64,000 nt of DNA, taken from the NCBI GenBank assembly GCA_014529385.2, contig CM043944.1:91257914-91321913 (forward strand), given 5' to 3'. The notes beneath the pieces are model-generated. The model had not been told where the DNA came from and made no database searches. It saw nothing but the letters and a program-made list of their open reading frames with translations. Below are positions 35,087 through 47,663 of the stretch, piece by piece. Both the position numbers and the translations under genes were made by a program. This stretch comes from Adiantum capillus-veneris (taxonomy: Eukaryota; Streptophyta; Polypodiopsida; Polypodiales; Pteridaceae). Positions within the stretch are counted from its first letter, which is position 1. Every line of letters starts with the position of its first letter.

Positions 35087-38000
35087 TCCTCTAGTGCAAT
35101 TGTGATTGATTATAACTAGAGTATCCATCTAAAAATCTATAAGCTTCCTTTCCTGTAACTCTTTCAAGCATATGTTCCAAATATGGCAAGGGACAATGAT
35201 CTCTCCTAGTGGCTGCATTAACCTTCTTAAGGTCCACACATACTCTGATTTTCCCATTCTTTTTTGGCATACTGACTATCAAAGAAATCCATTCCAAGTT
35301 CTCAATAGGTATATGAATCCACATTGGATGTGTTTTTCAATCTCTTGTTGAACAAGCCTTGCATACTTAGGATTCATTGGGTAGGGTCATTGCTGGAATT
35401 GTTTAGAAATGCTAATCACGGGAATTGTATGTTGCACCATGGAAGGTGGAACGCCCTTCATATCATGATATGTCCAAGAAAATACTTCCTTGAATTCTTT
35501 GAGAAGCTCCTTAAGTATAGCCTCTTTAGTTCCAATAATGTCTTGAGCAATAAAAATTGGTTTAGACTCCTCACTTGGTTCTGCTAATTCTATCTCCTTA
35601 ACTAACGATGGACAATCGTAGACTCCACTACTTCCATTGGTAGGCATCGGTCTTTGGCATACACAACTTTTCACTCCCCTATGGTATAAGATTTGAAATG
35701 TTCAGGTGAATGATGTAAGTCCATGGGATCTTGTTGTGCCATGGAGTGTGATTTCACTTTTGCTTCCCTTCGTGTTGAGCTAATTCCTGGTTTTGGCATC
35801 TTCTTAAAATATGACTTAACTTTGGCTTCTCTCCAACCTCTAATTGTGCAACATCAAACGGTTGTGGACTACACCACGTGACACTTTGAAGGTATTTCCC
35901 CAATTATCTACCAACTTTTGATGTGACATGCCCCCACATAACTGAGCCATTTTGCTGTGGATCTCTTTTCTTTTATCCTAGACATACATTTTCTTGATAT
36001 TGTTGCCTCTTATATCTCTTACTCCTCTTGTCTAATTTTTTATTTTGGGATTCTTCTAGTGTGGAATCATAGGATTCATCCTCATTTGTGTCTTGTTCAC
36101 TCCTAGATACATCGTTATAGGATGTGGTACTTGGCCTTGAGGGTTTTGTTTCCCAACTTGAGTTAATATGCAAGCCAAATTCCCTTTCAATCCCATAATC
36201 AATTCTTGTCAGTGATTCAGTCCTTGATTCACACTAGCCACAATCTTCCAAGACACTAGTATCTTGGATGTCATTCAGATCTTCACTCTTCATAACCTCA
36301 GAAGGTATATGCATTGCAGTTAGTATATTCAATGGTGCAACCTGTGGTATTTTTGCCCCCTTGGGTGTTACCCAAGTTTTTCTTCTATTGCCCCAAGTGT
36401 CTATGGTTGCTGCGAGGTGTACCCAATCAACATTGTCCAGCTCAGACATTCCACATAGGACATTTATATAAGGAGGTTTTCCTCGATAATTGTGTCCTTT
36501 TCACATGTATAACAACACTTCAATGGAACTGAGTGAATTGTGGTCTCCAATCAATTGTCATAAATAGACATGTTTGCTAAAGGGTGTTCTCGATCGCTTA
36601 CATGATCAACTTAGATGACTGATAGACCAGTTTTTAGTTCTCCACCAAGAAATGCTCAAAGAGCCAAGAATAGATCTAGATCCCCATACAATAGTGTTTT
36701 TGACTTTAGAAGCCTTGATATCCATTAATTTGGCAATGTTCAAGGTCACTTTTTGAGATTCTACTCCATGACCTAAGGCTAGTGAAGATGGGATCTCTGT
36801 TTCTTTGATGGGGTTAGGTATTTCCTCACTAAACATTCTTTCAATCAAGAAAGGTGTATGCGTACTTTCCAATTTTTTGATTTCGAGGAAATAGGGTGTA
36901 GCTAAGTAGATATTAGAGTATTTTACTTGATGGAGAGAGATAATTTTCACACACGATATATGTGGTTCACCCAATGTGGGCTACATCCACGGGAATACAG
37001 CCACTCAATGGCTTTAGTACTTCAAATTAGAAGTAGGTTACAAAGGGATTATACCCATAATGGAGCTCTCGCCTTGCTTCAATCTCGCCACCTCACATAC
37101 ACCTTGTTTCATCAACTTCACAATGCATTTTGTGTGTAGAAGAGGCCTCCTTTTATAGGCCAAAAGGGCTACCCTCTCTCATGAGAGACAACCGTGTGTA
37201 GCCACCCTTGTGTAGAGAAGTCTAAGTTGGACTCTCCAATGCGCCCATGTGTGGAAGCCCTTGACAAGACAAGTTCTCTTAGAAATTGACCACCAGCCAC
37301 CGGCCATTGACTTCCAACCACCACCCACCAGCCATTGACTATCGACACTGGCCAACCAATCAGCCATTTTTTGACCACTTTCTGGCCCGCTGTTCGACCA
37401 TAATATTCCGGCAAAAAGGAAATATTTTGGTGCCTAGGTTCTGGCTCAAGCCCTCTTTGGGTCTCCTCTACCAAAATTCTTAAATACTGGACTCGCTCAA
37501 TTTCCTCTACAGGGTTTGGATAAGTCCCAATTTTCTTAATGGTTCCCTTGGGTTTTGGTCCTTGTGGCTTCTCTTAGAGACTCTCACTTGATTTGGTTAA
37601 CCTTGAAGACACTCGTTGCATCAGCAGTGGTATGGGAGTGTCTTCCTTATGTCTTCCCCTAATCGTTTCTTTGCTTGATTTCCTCTCATGGTGGTCCTCA
37701 TTGGTTTTTTCTCTTATAGTGGTAGTTTTAGTCACCATGGTTTCAATTGAATTAGAATCAGCTTTAGGATCATTCATATACATGGGCTTATCACTGGTCC
37801 CTATGCTGGTCTTTGAACTAGGGCTTGAATTCATAGTTTTTAGTGATCTCTTCCTTTATGTTTTCTTCTTTCTCACTCGGCCAATAGATGCAGTATCTCT
37901 CTCTTTGAGGATGTAGTTTTGGTTTTGGAGCATCGATCATGTGAGTGCGTTCATTGATACTACATGTGTAGTTTGTGGTGCCCCATCGGTAATCTCAATC

Positions 38001-38248
38001 AAGTTCAATGGTGTGATCTTTGGTGCATTTGGATAATTAGGGCATTGGGCAATCAAATGATCTATGCCACAACAATTACAGGGGTGAGTATTGGCATTGC
38101 CAATGTGCCCCCTTGACTTGTTTGCATTGGTGCAACATTCCTTTACATTCTAATAGGACACTCAGCTACTCAATGTGGTCCACCATTGTAGCACTGAAGA
38201 GGCGGTCTCCTACCAATGATATTGATGTTTTGGCCTCTTGCTGCAAGA
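35087..38248 (-). pseudogene. Minus-strand gypsy-type retroelement: gag end, spacer and partial RT
   Basis: Minus strand from 38248 down. The first part encodes a Gag tail with two zinc-knuckle remnants: CYNGGPH-stop-VAECP, where a Cys and probably a Trp are lost, and in another frame CNCCGIDHLIAQCP near 38040-38070. A long polar spacer with stops follows. At 35387-35674 the pre-RT motif LLKEFKEVFSWTYHDMKG appears, then at 35091-35324 RT motifs WISLIVSMPKKNGKIRVCVD, CPLPYLEHML and FLDGYSSYNQ. RT ends abruptly before the catalytic box. Its gag front half lies at 53440-55346, separated by the 15-kb CACTA insertion. Confidence 0.8.
36975..37480. other. Non-coding segment within the retroelement spacer
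   Basis: No conserved coding here; it holds a short repeated phrase (ccaccagcca and ccattgact, 37286-37345). It might be a separate insertion, but I see no clear ends. Confidence 0.35.
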
Positions 38249-38251
38249 GAA
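38249..38251. other. Target-site duplication GAA, left side of the outer CACTA
   Basis: GAA immediately precedes CAATACAAC; the same three bases follow the right end at 53437-53439. 3-bp duplications are the CACTA hallmark. Confidence 0.88.
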
Positions 38252-38279
38252 CAATACAACACAACATGGAGATATTGAC

Positions 38280-38390
38280 ACGCGTATATCGATGAAATTA
38301 GCGGGCGTCGATATACGCGTCGCATTGTGCGTCGATATACACGTGGAAAGGCTTTATTTCCCACGCGTATATCGACGCCAAAAAATTTGG
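38280..38390 (+). repeat. Left subterminal repeats of the outer CACTA
   Basis: Motifs gcgtatatcgatg, gcgtcgatatacgcg, gcgtcgatatacacg and gcgtatatcgacgcc recur in both orientations. Such subterminal repeats are the usual binding sites for the element's own DNA-binding protein. Confidence 0.8.
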
Positions 38391-38495
38391 GGGAAAAAAG
38401 TGAAACCCGCAAGCAACAGGGGCCATTTTCGCTTGCGCTCTGCTCAAATCTTGGCCTCCACCTGCTGCGCAGGTATTATGCCCCCCCCCCAACCC

Positions 38496-38543
38496 CTCTC
38501 TCTCTCTCTCTCTCTCTCTCTACATCGTGTGTGTGTGTGTAGG

Positions 38544-38601
<58 letters not shown>

Positions 38602-38659
38602 GTGTGTGTGTAGGAAATAGAGAGAGAGAGAGAGAGAGAGAGAGAGCGGTGTGTGTGTA

Positions 38660-38703
<44 letters not shown>

Positions 38704-38748
38704 GTGTGTGTGTAGGTAATCAAAGAGAGAGAGAGAGAGAGAGAGAGA
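38496..38748. repeat. Compound CT / GT / GA microsatellite array
   Basis: A CT run (38496-38521), then four blocks of gtgtgtgtgtaggaaa-like phrase followed by GA runs of different length. A higher-order repeat made of two microsatellites. Confidence 0.93.
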
Positions 38749-39701
38749 ATTAATGTATGCTTAGGAAATTAAAATTAAAGAAAAATAATTAAAGAGAGAA
38801 ATGAAATGAAATGTTATATTAACGTCTTCAAAAGGCCAAAGTGACCTATGAGACATCAGACAAGAAAGTTACAATGTGACGGATCTGATACAAAGTCAGA
38901 GCAAGAAGATGACAAAATAAAATATTATGGAATCCTAAACTATTTGGTATGGACTAAACGGCTAAACCAGCTAGCTGGGATAGGTAGATCATAGGAGATC
39001 CAGCAGCTGTCGCTGGCGGATCTCATCAATCTCCTCCATGGTCAGTAGTCTGACCAAGCGTTATGCATGTCGAGCCAAAGTGACCTAGCTAGATCCTCTG
39101 ATGCAGCCTCTGTCGATGTTGTGTAGTCCTCCGCAGTTGTGGACGTCTAGATCTCCCTAGCTTAGTCGCTCGTTCGATGAGTAGAGAGATAGGGAAGTAG
39201 AGAGCGAGAGAGAGAGAGGGGTAAGTAGAGAGAGAGAGAGAGAGTACAATCAGGTAGAAAACTTTCATTGGGCTTAGAACTTCCATGGCTTGCGCATGTG
39301 CTGAAAAAAACACCAGGATGGGCATAATATCCTTGGAAAACCCTGTGCAAAAAATTACAAACAGACAGAACATTACAAAAATGACAAAAAAGTTCATGCT
39401 TTAATATATGATTCATCAAGTGCGGCATTGGAAATCTTTCTCTGACAGGCTACCTCGGAATGGAGGCAGGTGGGTTCGTAGACAGAGAAGAAACTATGGA
39501 ACTAAAAGAGGCAAAGGGGTTTTGTCTGCTACATGCATTGCCATGTACACCTGGGAGTGCACGTATGTGTCTACCCATATAGGATTTGACCAATAAAGAC
39601 GAGATTTTGACCCGGTGGTTGTGATCTCCGTAGACCTCTGGACCGAGGTGTACGGAGATTGGGCAAGACTAGAGAATGCGAGGTAGTTTCAATTGTGAGG
39701 A

Positions 39702-39762
<61 letters not shown>

Positions 39763-39783
39763 CAACATTCATAATCATTGTAG
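38749..39783. other. 5' region of the outer CACTA, no gene assigned
   Basis: A GA-rich patch at 39206-39244 and a perfect (TA)n run at 39703-39757 just before the tnp2 start. A minus-strand phrase LTMEEIDEIRQRQLLDLL near 39005-39045 looks coding-like but is too short to assign. Confidence 0.5.
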
Positions 39784-39979
39784 ATGGCAACGTCATCAAC
39801 TAACATGGAGGAAAAGATTGCATGCTCGTGCACGCTCTGCAAGTATCAAATCCTGTGCAAGCGTAGGATATGTAATGAGCATGTGCACAAGTACGGAGAG
39901 TTTTCTAGAGAAACCGTACAGAATCTACGATACGACTCCTACGGAACGGGCATTGATTTCCGCGACATAGCACCTACAT

Positions 39980-40023
<44 letters not shown>

Positions 40024-41035
40024 ATTATGCGTGAAGGTCCGACCAATATAGAGCCACGGATGGAAGCAAAAAAGGGCTTACAGCCAGAAGACGATGGCAT
40101 GGAGGAGATGTTGGATGCCTTCTTCCAGACAAGCGAGGAGAATGCGAACGAAGCAGCACCAGAAGCCGTGCGCCTATCTCTTAAAGACATGTTGAGGAAG
40201 TTGGCACGTCAACCAATCTATGAAGGCGCCAAAATATCTATGCTTCGTACTTGTCTAGCGTTTTTGAATATTCAGTCAGTGTATGGGTGGTCAGATGCAA
40301 GCGTCACTGCTTTGTTTAGGTACGTAATTTATAAAATAGATTTTCCGATTGCAACGGTGATGTGCTCGGAGAGCTTTTTAATTTAATGTGGCTTAAACAG
40401 GTTATTGCGGGAGCAACTTCTCTCGGCTGGCAATGAAATGCCCCCATTCAGTCCAGATGCAAAGCAACTTCTGACCTCAGTTGGCTTGGACTGCAACAAG
40501 ATTCATGCATGTCCAAATGATTACATTATTTTTCGCAATGAATTCACACATTTTCTGTCGTGTCCTAAGTGCGGAGCAATGTGCTACAAACAAGATGCAG
40601 TTGGCGAGACAATGCTAGCTAAAGTGTTGCGGCATTTCCCTATTATTCCTAGGATAAAAAGCATGTTTCGTTGTGGTTCCATTGCAAAGTTGATGCGGTG
40701 GAATTCTATGAATAGATCCACTGACGCAACATTTAGGGTGCCCGCTGATTCGAAGGCTTGGAGGCACATTGAAGATACCTGGCCACATTTTAAGAGTGAA
40801 CCACGCAATTTGCGATGGAGTCAATCCATTTGGCTTGAGAAGCTCGTCATGGAGCACTTGGCCTGTGTGCCTTATCAATTACAACCTCCTGCCGTGGCTT
40901 GCTATCAAGAAGGGTCATTTGATTTTAAGCTTGATTGTACCTGGTAAGTTCAAGGCAAAAAACATGGATGTTTATCTAGCTCCACTAGTTGACGATCTCC
41001 AGGAGTTATGGCATGGGATCGACATAGCAGATGCG
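39784..41035 (+). pseudogene. tnp2-like transposase of the outer CACTA, N-terminal half
   Basis: Exon 1 (39784-40319) starts MATSSTNMEEKIACSC and has the Cys-rich transposase-associated domain (CSCTLCKYQ, EHVHKYGEF). A GA microsatellite is translated in frame as a Glu-Arg repeat (39981-40019). Exon 1 ends TALFR at a gtacgt donor; exon 2 starts at 40401 after a cag acceptor (LLREQLLSAGNEMPP, then HACPNDYIIFRNEF, CPKCGAMCY, LRHFPIIPRIKSMF). A small deletion near 40817 shifts the frame before DGVNPFGLRSSSW. The frame runs on to LVDDLQELWHGIDIADA, where the inner CACTA is inserted. Tnp2 is the catalytic transposase. Confidence 0.9.
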
Positions 41036-41059
41036 CACTACAAGAGGTTGTGTGCTCTT

Positions 41060-41275
41060 GTGACGCTGTTAGCGACGGAAATACACTGGGTTTTTATAAC
41101 CCCCGGCGTCGCTAAAACTGTCGCTACGAGAGCGTCGCTATATGCATCGCTATAACCGTCGCTATATAGAGACGCTCATACCGACGGTCATAGCGACGTT
41201 TACACAGAAGTCTATAGCGACGCTCATAGCGACGCTTCAGAGCCATAAATAGCGACAGTTATAGCGACGCCCGAG
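41060..41275. repeat. Subterminal repeats of the inner CACTA, left side
   Basis: About a dozen copies of tagcgacg, cgtcgcta or close variants on both strands, for example tagcgacgctcatagcgacg. These are probable transposase binding sites. Confidence 0.88.
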
Positions 41276-41639
41276 AGAATTTTTTTTTTGGTGACAGGGC
41301 ATTGAATGCCCTGCCACCCATCAACCATATTGTACTTGATTCACTTTTTAAAAAAAGTGAAAGGGTAGATAATAGACCCAAAATAGTCACCCACAAGACG
41401 CATTGTTTGCAAAATTGACAAGCGTAAAATTGACAATTGTACACATCATAGGCAAAATGAATTGATTGGCAAATGTAATAATGACAATTGTACAACATCA
41501 TAGGCATAAAGAATTGATTGGCAAAATGAACTGCGGTGACAAATGTAATAATATACATGGTTCAAAAAGACGTATAAAATCCGTCTCATGATACATAAGC
41601 TATGAGAAACCCTAAACTAATGCTATCTAGCTACGGCTA

Positions 41640-42961
41640 AACTGACGTCGTCTAGTTAGACGTCTCATCGCGTCCAAGCAGCGTATCTGTCGGATTCTGC
41701 AAAAAAAGACAATAAGACAGATTTCAGTAAGTATAAACATATAACGACATTTATAAAACAATACAAAAAATAGAAAAGAGTAAACCCTAATACTAACCAT
41801 GCCGCCGCGAGAACTGAGAATGTCCATCAGGGCGTTTAAGTCCTTCCTGCTTGCGTACTCGCGCTCGTACGGTGTGGGATCACGTCCTGCCATCGACCAC
41901 TGTCAAAACATACAAAGAATTCATTATGTTAGAATTAAAAAACTCATAAACCCTAAACTATCGAACATAAAGAGCAATGCGAAAACACTTACAAAATCGG
42001 CCTCAAATGATGCCCATCCACCGCTCCCCAAGTGGTGCGAGCTCCCTGCCTCTACTCGCGCTCTGGCTGCATCCTTTTGTTGCTTCCACTTGTCGGGATT
42101 CTCGCGCACTGCTTTCTTCGCATTCTTCCAATCTTCTTTGGCCAGCCAATCTGGCCTGTTCCACCCATGCTTGATTGCTTTTTGCACTTCGGAACGCTTG
42201 TGTTTGCAGTATTCGCGCATTCGAATCTTCATCAGGTCTTCATTGAAGCGTTGATCCCGTGTTGGAACGGGAAACTCATCATGAAGTATGCTGATGACTC
42301 TGTTTTTTAAATCACTTGGTACTTCACTCCATTTGTTTAGTATGTAGTGTCTAAACAGCTGAGAGCAAAGACCACGCATGCGCGAGATCACCTTCTTGCC
42401 GTCATCATCCATGATGATGCCGCCGTTGAAGTCGACGAAGTAAGGCAAGCCCTCTGGCCGGTGACGCGTGAACCTGGGTGTCCCAGCAGGGGTCTCTAGT
42501 GGCGTGTCGATGGGGGTACGGACGTCAGGTGTCTCCACCGGCGTCTGGGCCCCGAAGCGAGGAGTGTCGAGTGGGGTGGCTCCTGGCGGAGTAGGTAGAG
42601 GTGTGTAGCTGCTAGGAAGAGTCAGCCGTGCAAAACCTGGCGTAGATAGCGATGCTGTGGCTGGTGTGGGGGCGGGCAAAGAAGGGGAGGGTAAAGAGCC
42701 TCGTCGAACACGAGGCGGTGTGGAGGCATCGGTGGCGGAATCCCCACAACAACCGCCACCGCCACCACTAGAGCACCGGTTTCTAGACGAGTGTGAAGCT
42801 CGTCTCGTCGACGCCGAAGCTTCGGAGCGCGCCGAATGCTCCGAAATAGAGGGAGATGCGGATGGAGTAGGAATGCGCGATGATGCGCCAGAACGATGAC
42901 GCTCCACGTACCACTGTCTCTGCTGCGGTGACAAAGAAGAAAGAAACTCCTCATCATCCAT
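41640..42961 (-). CDS. Transposase_24-like (Ptta/En/Spm) second protein of the inner CACTA
   Basis: Minus strand. Starts MDDEEFLSSLSPQQRQWY at 42961, just after a tgcag acceptor. A low-complexity Ser/Pro/Thr region follows with repeated TP-x-x-TP motifs (TPVETPDVRTPIDTPLETP). A folded domain then has VISRMRGLCSQLFRHYILNK, DEFPVPTRDQRF and KKAVRENPDKWKQQKDAAR, ending SHHLGSGGWASFEADF at a gtaagt donor near 41996. A second exon (to about 41800) reads WSMAGRDPTPYEREYASRKD and a short last exon ends near 41640. This corresponds to the DNA-binding accessory protein encoded beside tnp2 in plant CACTA elements. The main exon has no stop, so it could be intact. Confidence 0.78.
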
Positions 42962-43233
42962 ACCTGCATTAAACACACAAATATTTGAACTTGATATTGA
43001 ATGAATAGAGTAGACAATGACGCAAAGACCATTAAATACAATGATGTAATGACGCATATACATACAATGACGCAATGAATTGAGTGATAGAAGAGGCAAG
43101 TCGAAAACTCAGAATTTTCAATCAAAAGATGTGAGCGCAAGTAGAAAAGAGCATTATACACCATGGAAGGTACTTAGAGAGCCAGAGCTTTTACAACACG
43201 GAGCAAAATTGTTCAAATACAATATTTGTGGCT

Positions 43234-46200
43234 TTAAGAGATCTCTCTCTCATCCTCGCATAACTCAGCATAACTTCCTATATCTATATAGAGCTCTCCG
43301 TTTAAACACATAACCTCTGTTTCATTTTGTAGCTCCTCTGCATGCACCCCATATAGAGTAGTAGCATCTTGATGCTCGTCTGGCACCACCGCAGCGGCTT
43401 CTGATTGAGCATCTTCTCTGATCTCCTCCATTGATGCCGTTGTGATTGGCACATGGTAGCCTTCATACGTCCTTGCACTACGAGGGGCTACCTCTATGAC
43501 GTACCACCAGTTTGATGTAGACTTTGTAGGATGAAATATTACCTGCCAGAGCCACATAACTTACATGAGAGCTTTCAAGCACATAACTTGTAAAAGGGGG
43601 ATGTTAACTATTTACATACTTACTTGTTCACAATGCTCGGGTAGTACGAAAGTGTCTCTTAGGTCAGTCCATTTCTTAGTAGAATCCACCTCAAGAAAAC
43701 CAGACTCTCCTCTACGCACAGTAGCGTTGCGACCCTCCATGATTATCTTGAACCATTGCACGTCGAACAAGTCGACAAAAAATCCTCTGTAATCGATCCT
43801 CAAAATCTCTTGCAGCGTGCCGAAGTAAGTGAGTTCCGCCACCACAGGATCTGCATCAGAGGAACGTCGTCGACTAGACTGTTCAAATTTTGCCATGATT
43901 CCACAATCTTGAATAAAACGCTTTTTGTCGATTTGTTCCACCCTAAAATGTCGACCTTTACACCATGCTGCTATGTATGACTTATACTACAACGAACAAA
44001 GATTATGAGTGGCCGTTCAAACGTTTAAAAATAAAGTCACTAGCTAATCGTACATTGCAAACTTACCTTGGTCGCGCAACCCCGAGAGTACTCCCACTCT
44101 TCCTCAGTCACTTCGTCACCGCATTGTTGTGCGCTTTTCAATTGGTTGTGCAACCATCTTAAGCTCATGAAGGTTGGTAGGCTCTCCAGAACCGTCGGAT
44201 AGTGCATCGGTGGTCGTCTTCCCCGTCTCCACTCGATTCGTGCCCTTTGTCGCTCTTGCTTTGCATCCTCATATTGTGAAATCCACTTTTGCATCACTGG
44301 ATTGTGAAGCATGCAAAATCGGTTGATTTTAGCCTCTAGATCTTCCGTCATCTTCTTCTCAACACCGAGATTGCACATGACAATCCCAGATATGCGCTCA
44401 TCATCTATGGTTCGCCATAGCGTGTCCCGGGCTTTATCAAATCCGTCTAGCCACTCTCCAATGTACACTAGGGACTCTGATACCAACCAACCTTCTGCCA
44501 TGCTACCCTCCGGACGTGCCTTTTGACGCACATATCCCTTAAGCATTTTCATGAAACGTTCTAAGAAGACCATCCATCCGGAATGAACTGTGCCAGCTAT
44601 TTCCACCTCATCAACTATGTGAACAAGAAGATGCACCTGAATGGTTAGCATGGTAGTAGGAAAATGTTTCTCAAACATGCACACAAGCTCCGCAGCATTT
44701 AGTTTGGCGAATGGTATGGAGTCTACGTTGATCTCCTTTTGTGAGATCCATTGCACCATCTTTGCAAGTTTGTAGATTGTGTTACGGATGTCGAGAGACA
44801 AACATCCCTCAATGGCAACCGGTAAAATAAACTGTAAAGTATGTGCAACAATGATATTAAAGTCCACATTTTATGCAATGATATTAAAGTCCACTATGAA
44901 CGTACCTGACACATTTTATGCCAATCGTGTGACTTCAAACCGGTAAGCTTTCCTTCTTTAGTAAAACACGTTCGGAGCGAGTGCATTACGCCAGTGGGGG
45001 TCTACAAAGATCAAATGGTCTCTTTTACTTTGCGTTCTTGGGCTCCTGTGAAAATCCATGGTGCTTTAGGGAGTTTTATCGATCCATCAGACGCTGTTTG
45101 CGGCCAATATTGCTCCATACGATCCACATTTCTAAGGTCAACTCTGGCTCCCAAAGTATCTTTCTTACCGGTCAGATGGTCCCATAGTAGATTACCCACA
45201 TTCTTGAATATGTGCATTGGATCGAGCAAGTGATTGATCATGAGTCGGGGCCAGTATGGTAACTCGTACCATAGAGATAGTCTCTTCATCCCTGGAGGCA
45301 ATCCGTCATCGCACATCTCCTTCTTCTCTAACCATGCTTGTGCAGACATCCTTGGTGGCTCTCTTCCCAAAAAGCCATCGCGTAACACATGATTCTCTCG
45401 AAGATACGCTTGATGACCTTCGTAGATTTGCTTCTTCAGTGAGGGCGCCCTACGTGCATTCAGTCTAGGTCCACATGTGACACATGCTCTGTATCCGCTT
45501 GTTTGAAGCCCTGCATGTATACACATGATAATAGATCAACTATGGGAAAAAACAAGATTTACAGTGTCTGAGTGAGGAGTGTCAATAGATCACCTGAGCA
45601 TTCTGTTAGCCCGGGATAGTCATGCATGGTCCACATTAGAATGCCTCTGATCAAAGCATTCCATCGTCCTGTGTGTCGGCTCATATCCACCACCTCTATG
45701 CCAATCCACAATTGTTGTAGCTCTTCCAATAGTGGACAAAGATACACATCCATATTCCCCACTTTATATCGCCCTGGCACAATCAAGCTTAGCCATAGGT
45801 GCCCCTTCTTCGTAGTCAACCACGGGGGAATGTTGTAGTTGACGATGACAACGGGCCATACACTATAAGATGATGATCTTTGACCAAATGGATTTACGCC
45901 ATCCATAGCCAGGCCTAAGCGCAAATTTCGAGCTTCCCTGGAAAAATCCGACCATGTTCCATCTATATGTTTCCAGGCTGCGCAATCTGTAGGAATTCGT
46001 AGCACACCATCCGAAGATTTATTCTCCTCATGCCATGATACTAGGGCGGCCATGGACTTACATTCGAAGAAATGCTTGATGCGAGGAAGCAGAGGAAAAT
46101 GTCGCAAAACCTTTTGTGGAATTTTTGTCCCGTGGAGATCTACTTGATATCTTTCGGAATCACATTTCGGACACTTCTCCATGTCTATGTATTCCCCTCT

Positions 46201-46961
46201 GAAAAGAATGCAGTCATTAGGACAAGCGTGGATAGAATTGTAATCCATCCCCAAGTTTCGCAAAATCTTTCTTGCTTCATCTCGGGAATCTGGCATCACA
46301 TTTCAGCTGGTAGTATGTGCTCTTTAAGCAATCTACACAACATAAAAATATGATACAGTCGTGTAAAAATCTATCAGATCATTATACATTTAGAGTTTTA
46401 TTAAAGTAAACTAATTGTAATAGATCACCTGAAAAGGGCTGTGATGCTAGTGTCACTCCATCCAAACTTTGCCTGCATGTTGAGAAGAACCAGGAGTGCT
46501 TTCAATCTAGACATACGTGCTCCATTATACAATGGCGTATCGGCTTCACTTTTCATATCATCATAGATAAGCCTTTCTGAATCCATGATCGTCTCGATCA
46601 TTTCATCAATCTCGGGCTCAAACATTGCCTCATTGGGAATGTGCTCTGCATGATCATCCCCCGAGCTGTCAGAGGCTACATCTTGTGGCCTCACATATGC
46701 TGCTTGACCAAAGCGCCTGCGAACTCGTCTATTGGGTTGCAAGATTGCTGCTTGTTGGCCAGCGTCAGAGTCCGACGAGTTATAATTGGCAACAACTCGA
46801 TCTATAATAGATGGATCGAACTCGCCAAATTCGTGAACGTGCTGCAAAGAAACACGTCTTGTCCATCGCAGAGCATGCTTGCATTGATTACAAGGACATA
46901 AGACCCTCGTTGAGAGATAGGTGTTTCGGTTGGACGGTCCCACATCCTCGTCACTACTCAT
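43234..46961 (-). pseudogene. tnp2-like transposase of the inner CACTA, six exons, nearly intact
   Basis: Minus strand. Exon 1 46961-46429 (MSSDEDVGPSNRN, CPCNQCKHA, EHVHEFGEF-like region) ending TALFR at a GT donor. Exon 2 about 46333-45594 (HACPNDCILFRGEY, CPKCDSERY, MDGVNPFGQRSSSYSVWP, LMWTMHDYPG). Exon 3 from 45510 (GLQTSGYRACVTCG, LLDPMHIFKNVGNLLW). Exon 4 about 44833-44069 (HLLVHIVDEVEIAGTVHSGW, FLERFMKMLKGYVRQ, PEGSMAEGWLV). Exon 5 about 43989-43624 is a DUF4216-like region (DVQWFKIIMEGRNATV, FVLPEHCEQ). Exon 6 ends at 43234. Lesions: one missing base near 46305 and two stops near 45000. Tnp2 cuts at the CACTA ends. Confidence 0.9.
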
Positions 46962-46984
46962 AATGAGGATAAACCTAAATCTAA

Positions 46985-47024
46985 TAACCTGGACAACAAA
47001 TTTAATATTCTATTGGCATTCTTC

Positions 47025-47085
<61 letters not shown>
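46985..47085. repeat. (CT)n microsatellite upstream of the inner tnp2
   Basis: About 29 CT units at 47026-47084, directly 5' of the minus-strand transposase start, where a promoter or 5' UTR would lie. Confidence 0.93.
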
Positions 47086-47406
47086 GTCATGTCCAATCCC
47101 CGCACACCTCGGTCTAGAGGTGCACGGAGATCAGCACCACCGGATTATAATCTCATCTTTATTGGTCAATACCTATATTTGTGGGTACAAGAAATCTACA
47201 GACCCACGTCTACATGATACTGCATGTAGTGGACAAAACCCCTTTGCCTCTTCTCTAGCTGTAGCACTTCACAGCATCTTAACATCTTCTCACAGTAGAT
47301 CTTTTCACTGTTCGTCTAACTCTAAACCCTAAACCGTAAGTAATTCTTGCGTGGACTCGATCTAACGTAAATAAGCGTAAATCTAAATAAACGTAAATCT
47401 AAATAA

Positions 47407-47595
47407 AAATAAACCTAAATCTAATTTAACGTAAGTCTACATCTAACCTAATCTTTAACGTCTTTTGGAATAGTTTCCTACGACGTTAAAACTCTCTTCT
47501 TCTTGTGTGTGTGTGTGTGTGTGTGTGGGTAAACCTAAATAAACCTAAGTCTAATCTAATATAACATAAATCTAAATCTAACGTAAATTATGTTA
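47407..47595. repeat. Direct repeat copy A flanking the captured fragment
   Basis: The stretch from ctaatttaacgtaagtctac through tttcctacgacgttaaaact to a GT run (47417-47527) is repeated at 48133-48236. The taaacctaaat-type sequence after it (47529-47595) resembles 48027-48075. Confidence 0.88.
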
Positions 47596-47663
47596 TATTA
47601 AAAACAAAGAACTAAACTAACAGGGACTATATGAACCTTAAAACTGATTTAACACATAATTTT

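Noticed and set aside
35087-37500. Functional retroelement on the minus strand
   Set aside because: RT stops before its catalytic box, there are many stops, and no LTR was found at this end.
41799-42310. Plus-strand ORFs opposite the Transposase_24-like gene
   Set aside because: Shadows of the 391-codon minus-strand frame, which has splice sites and homology to the outer element's protein.
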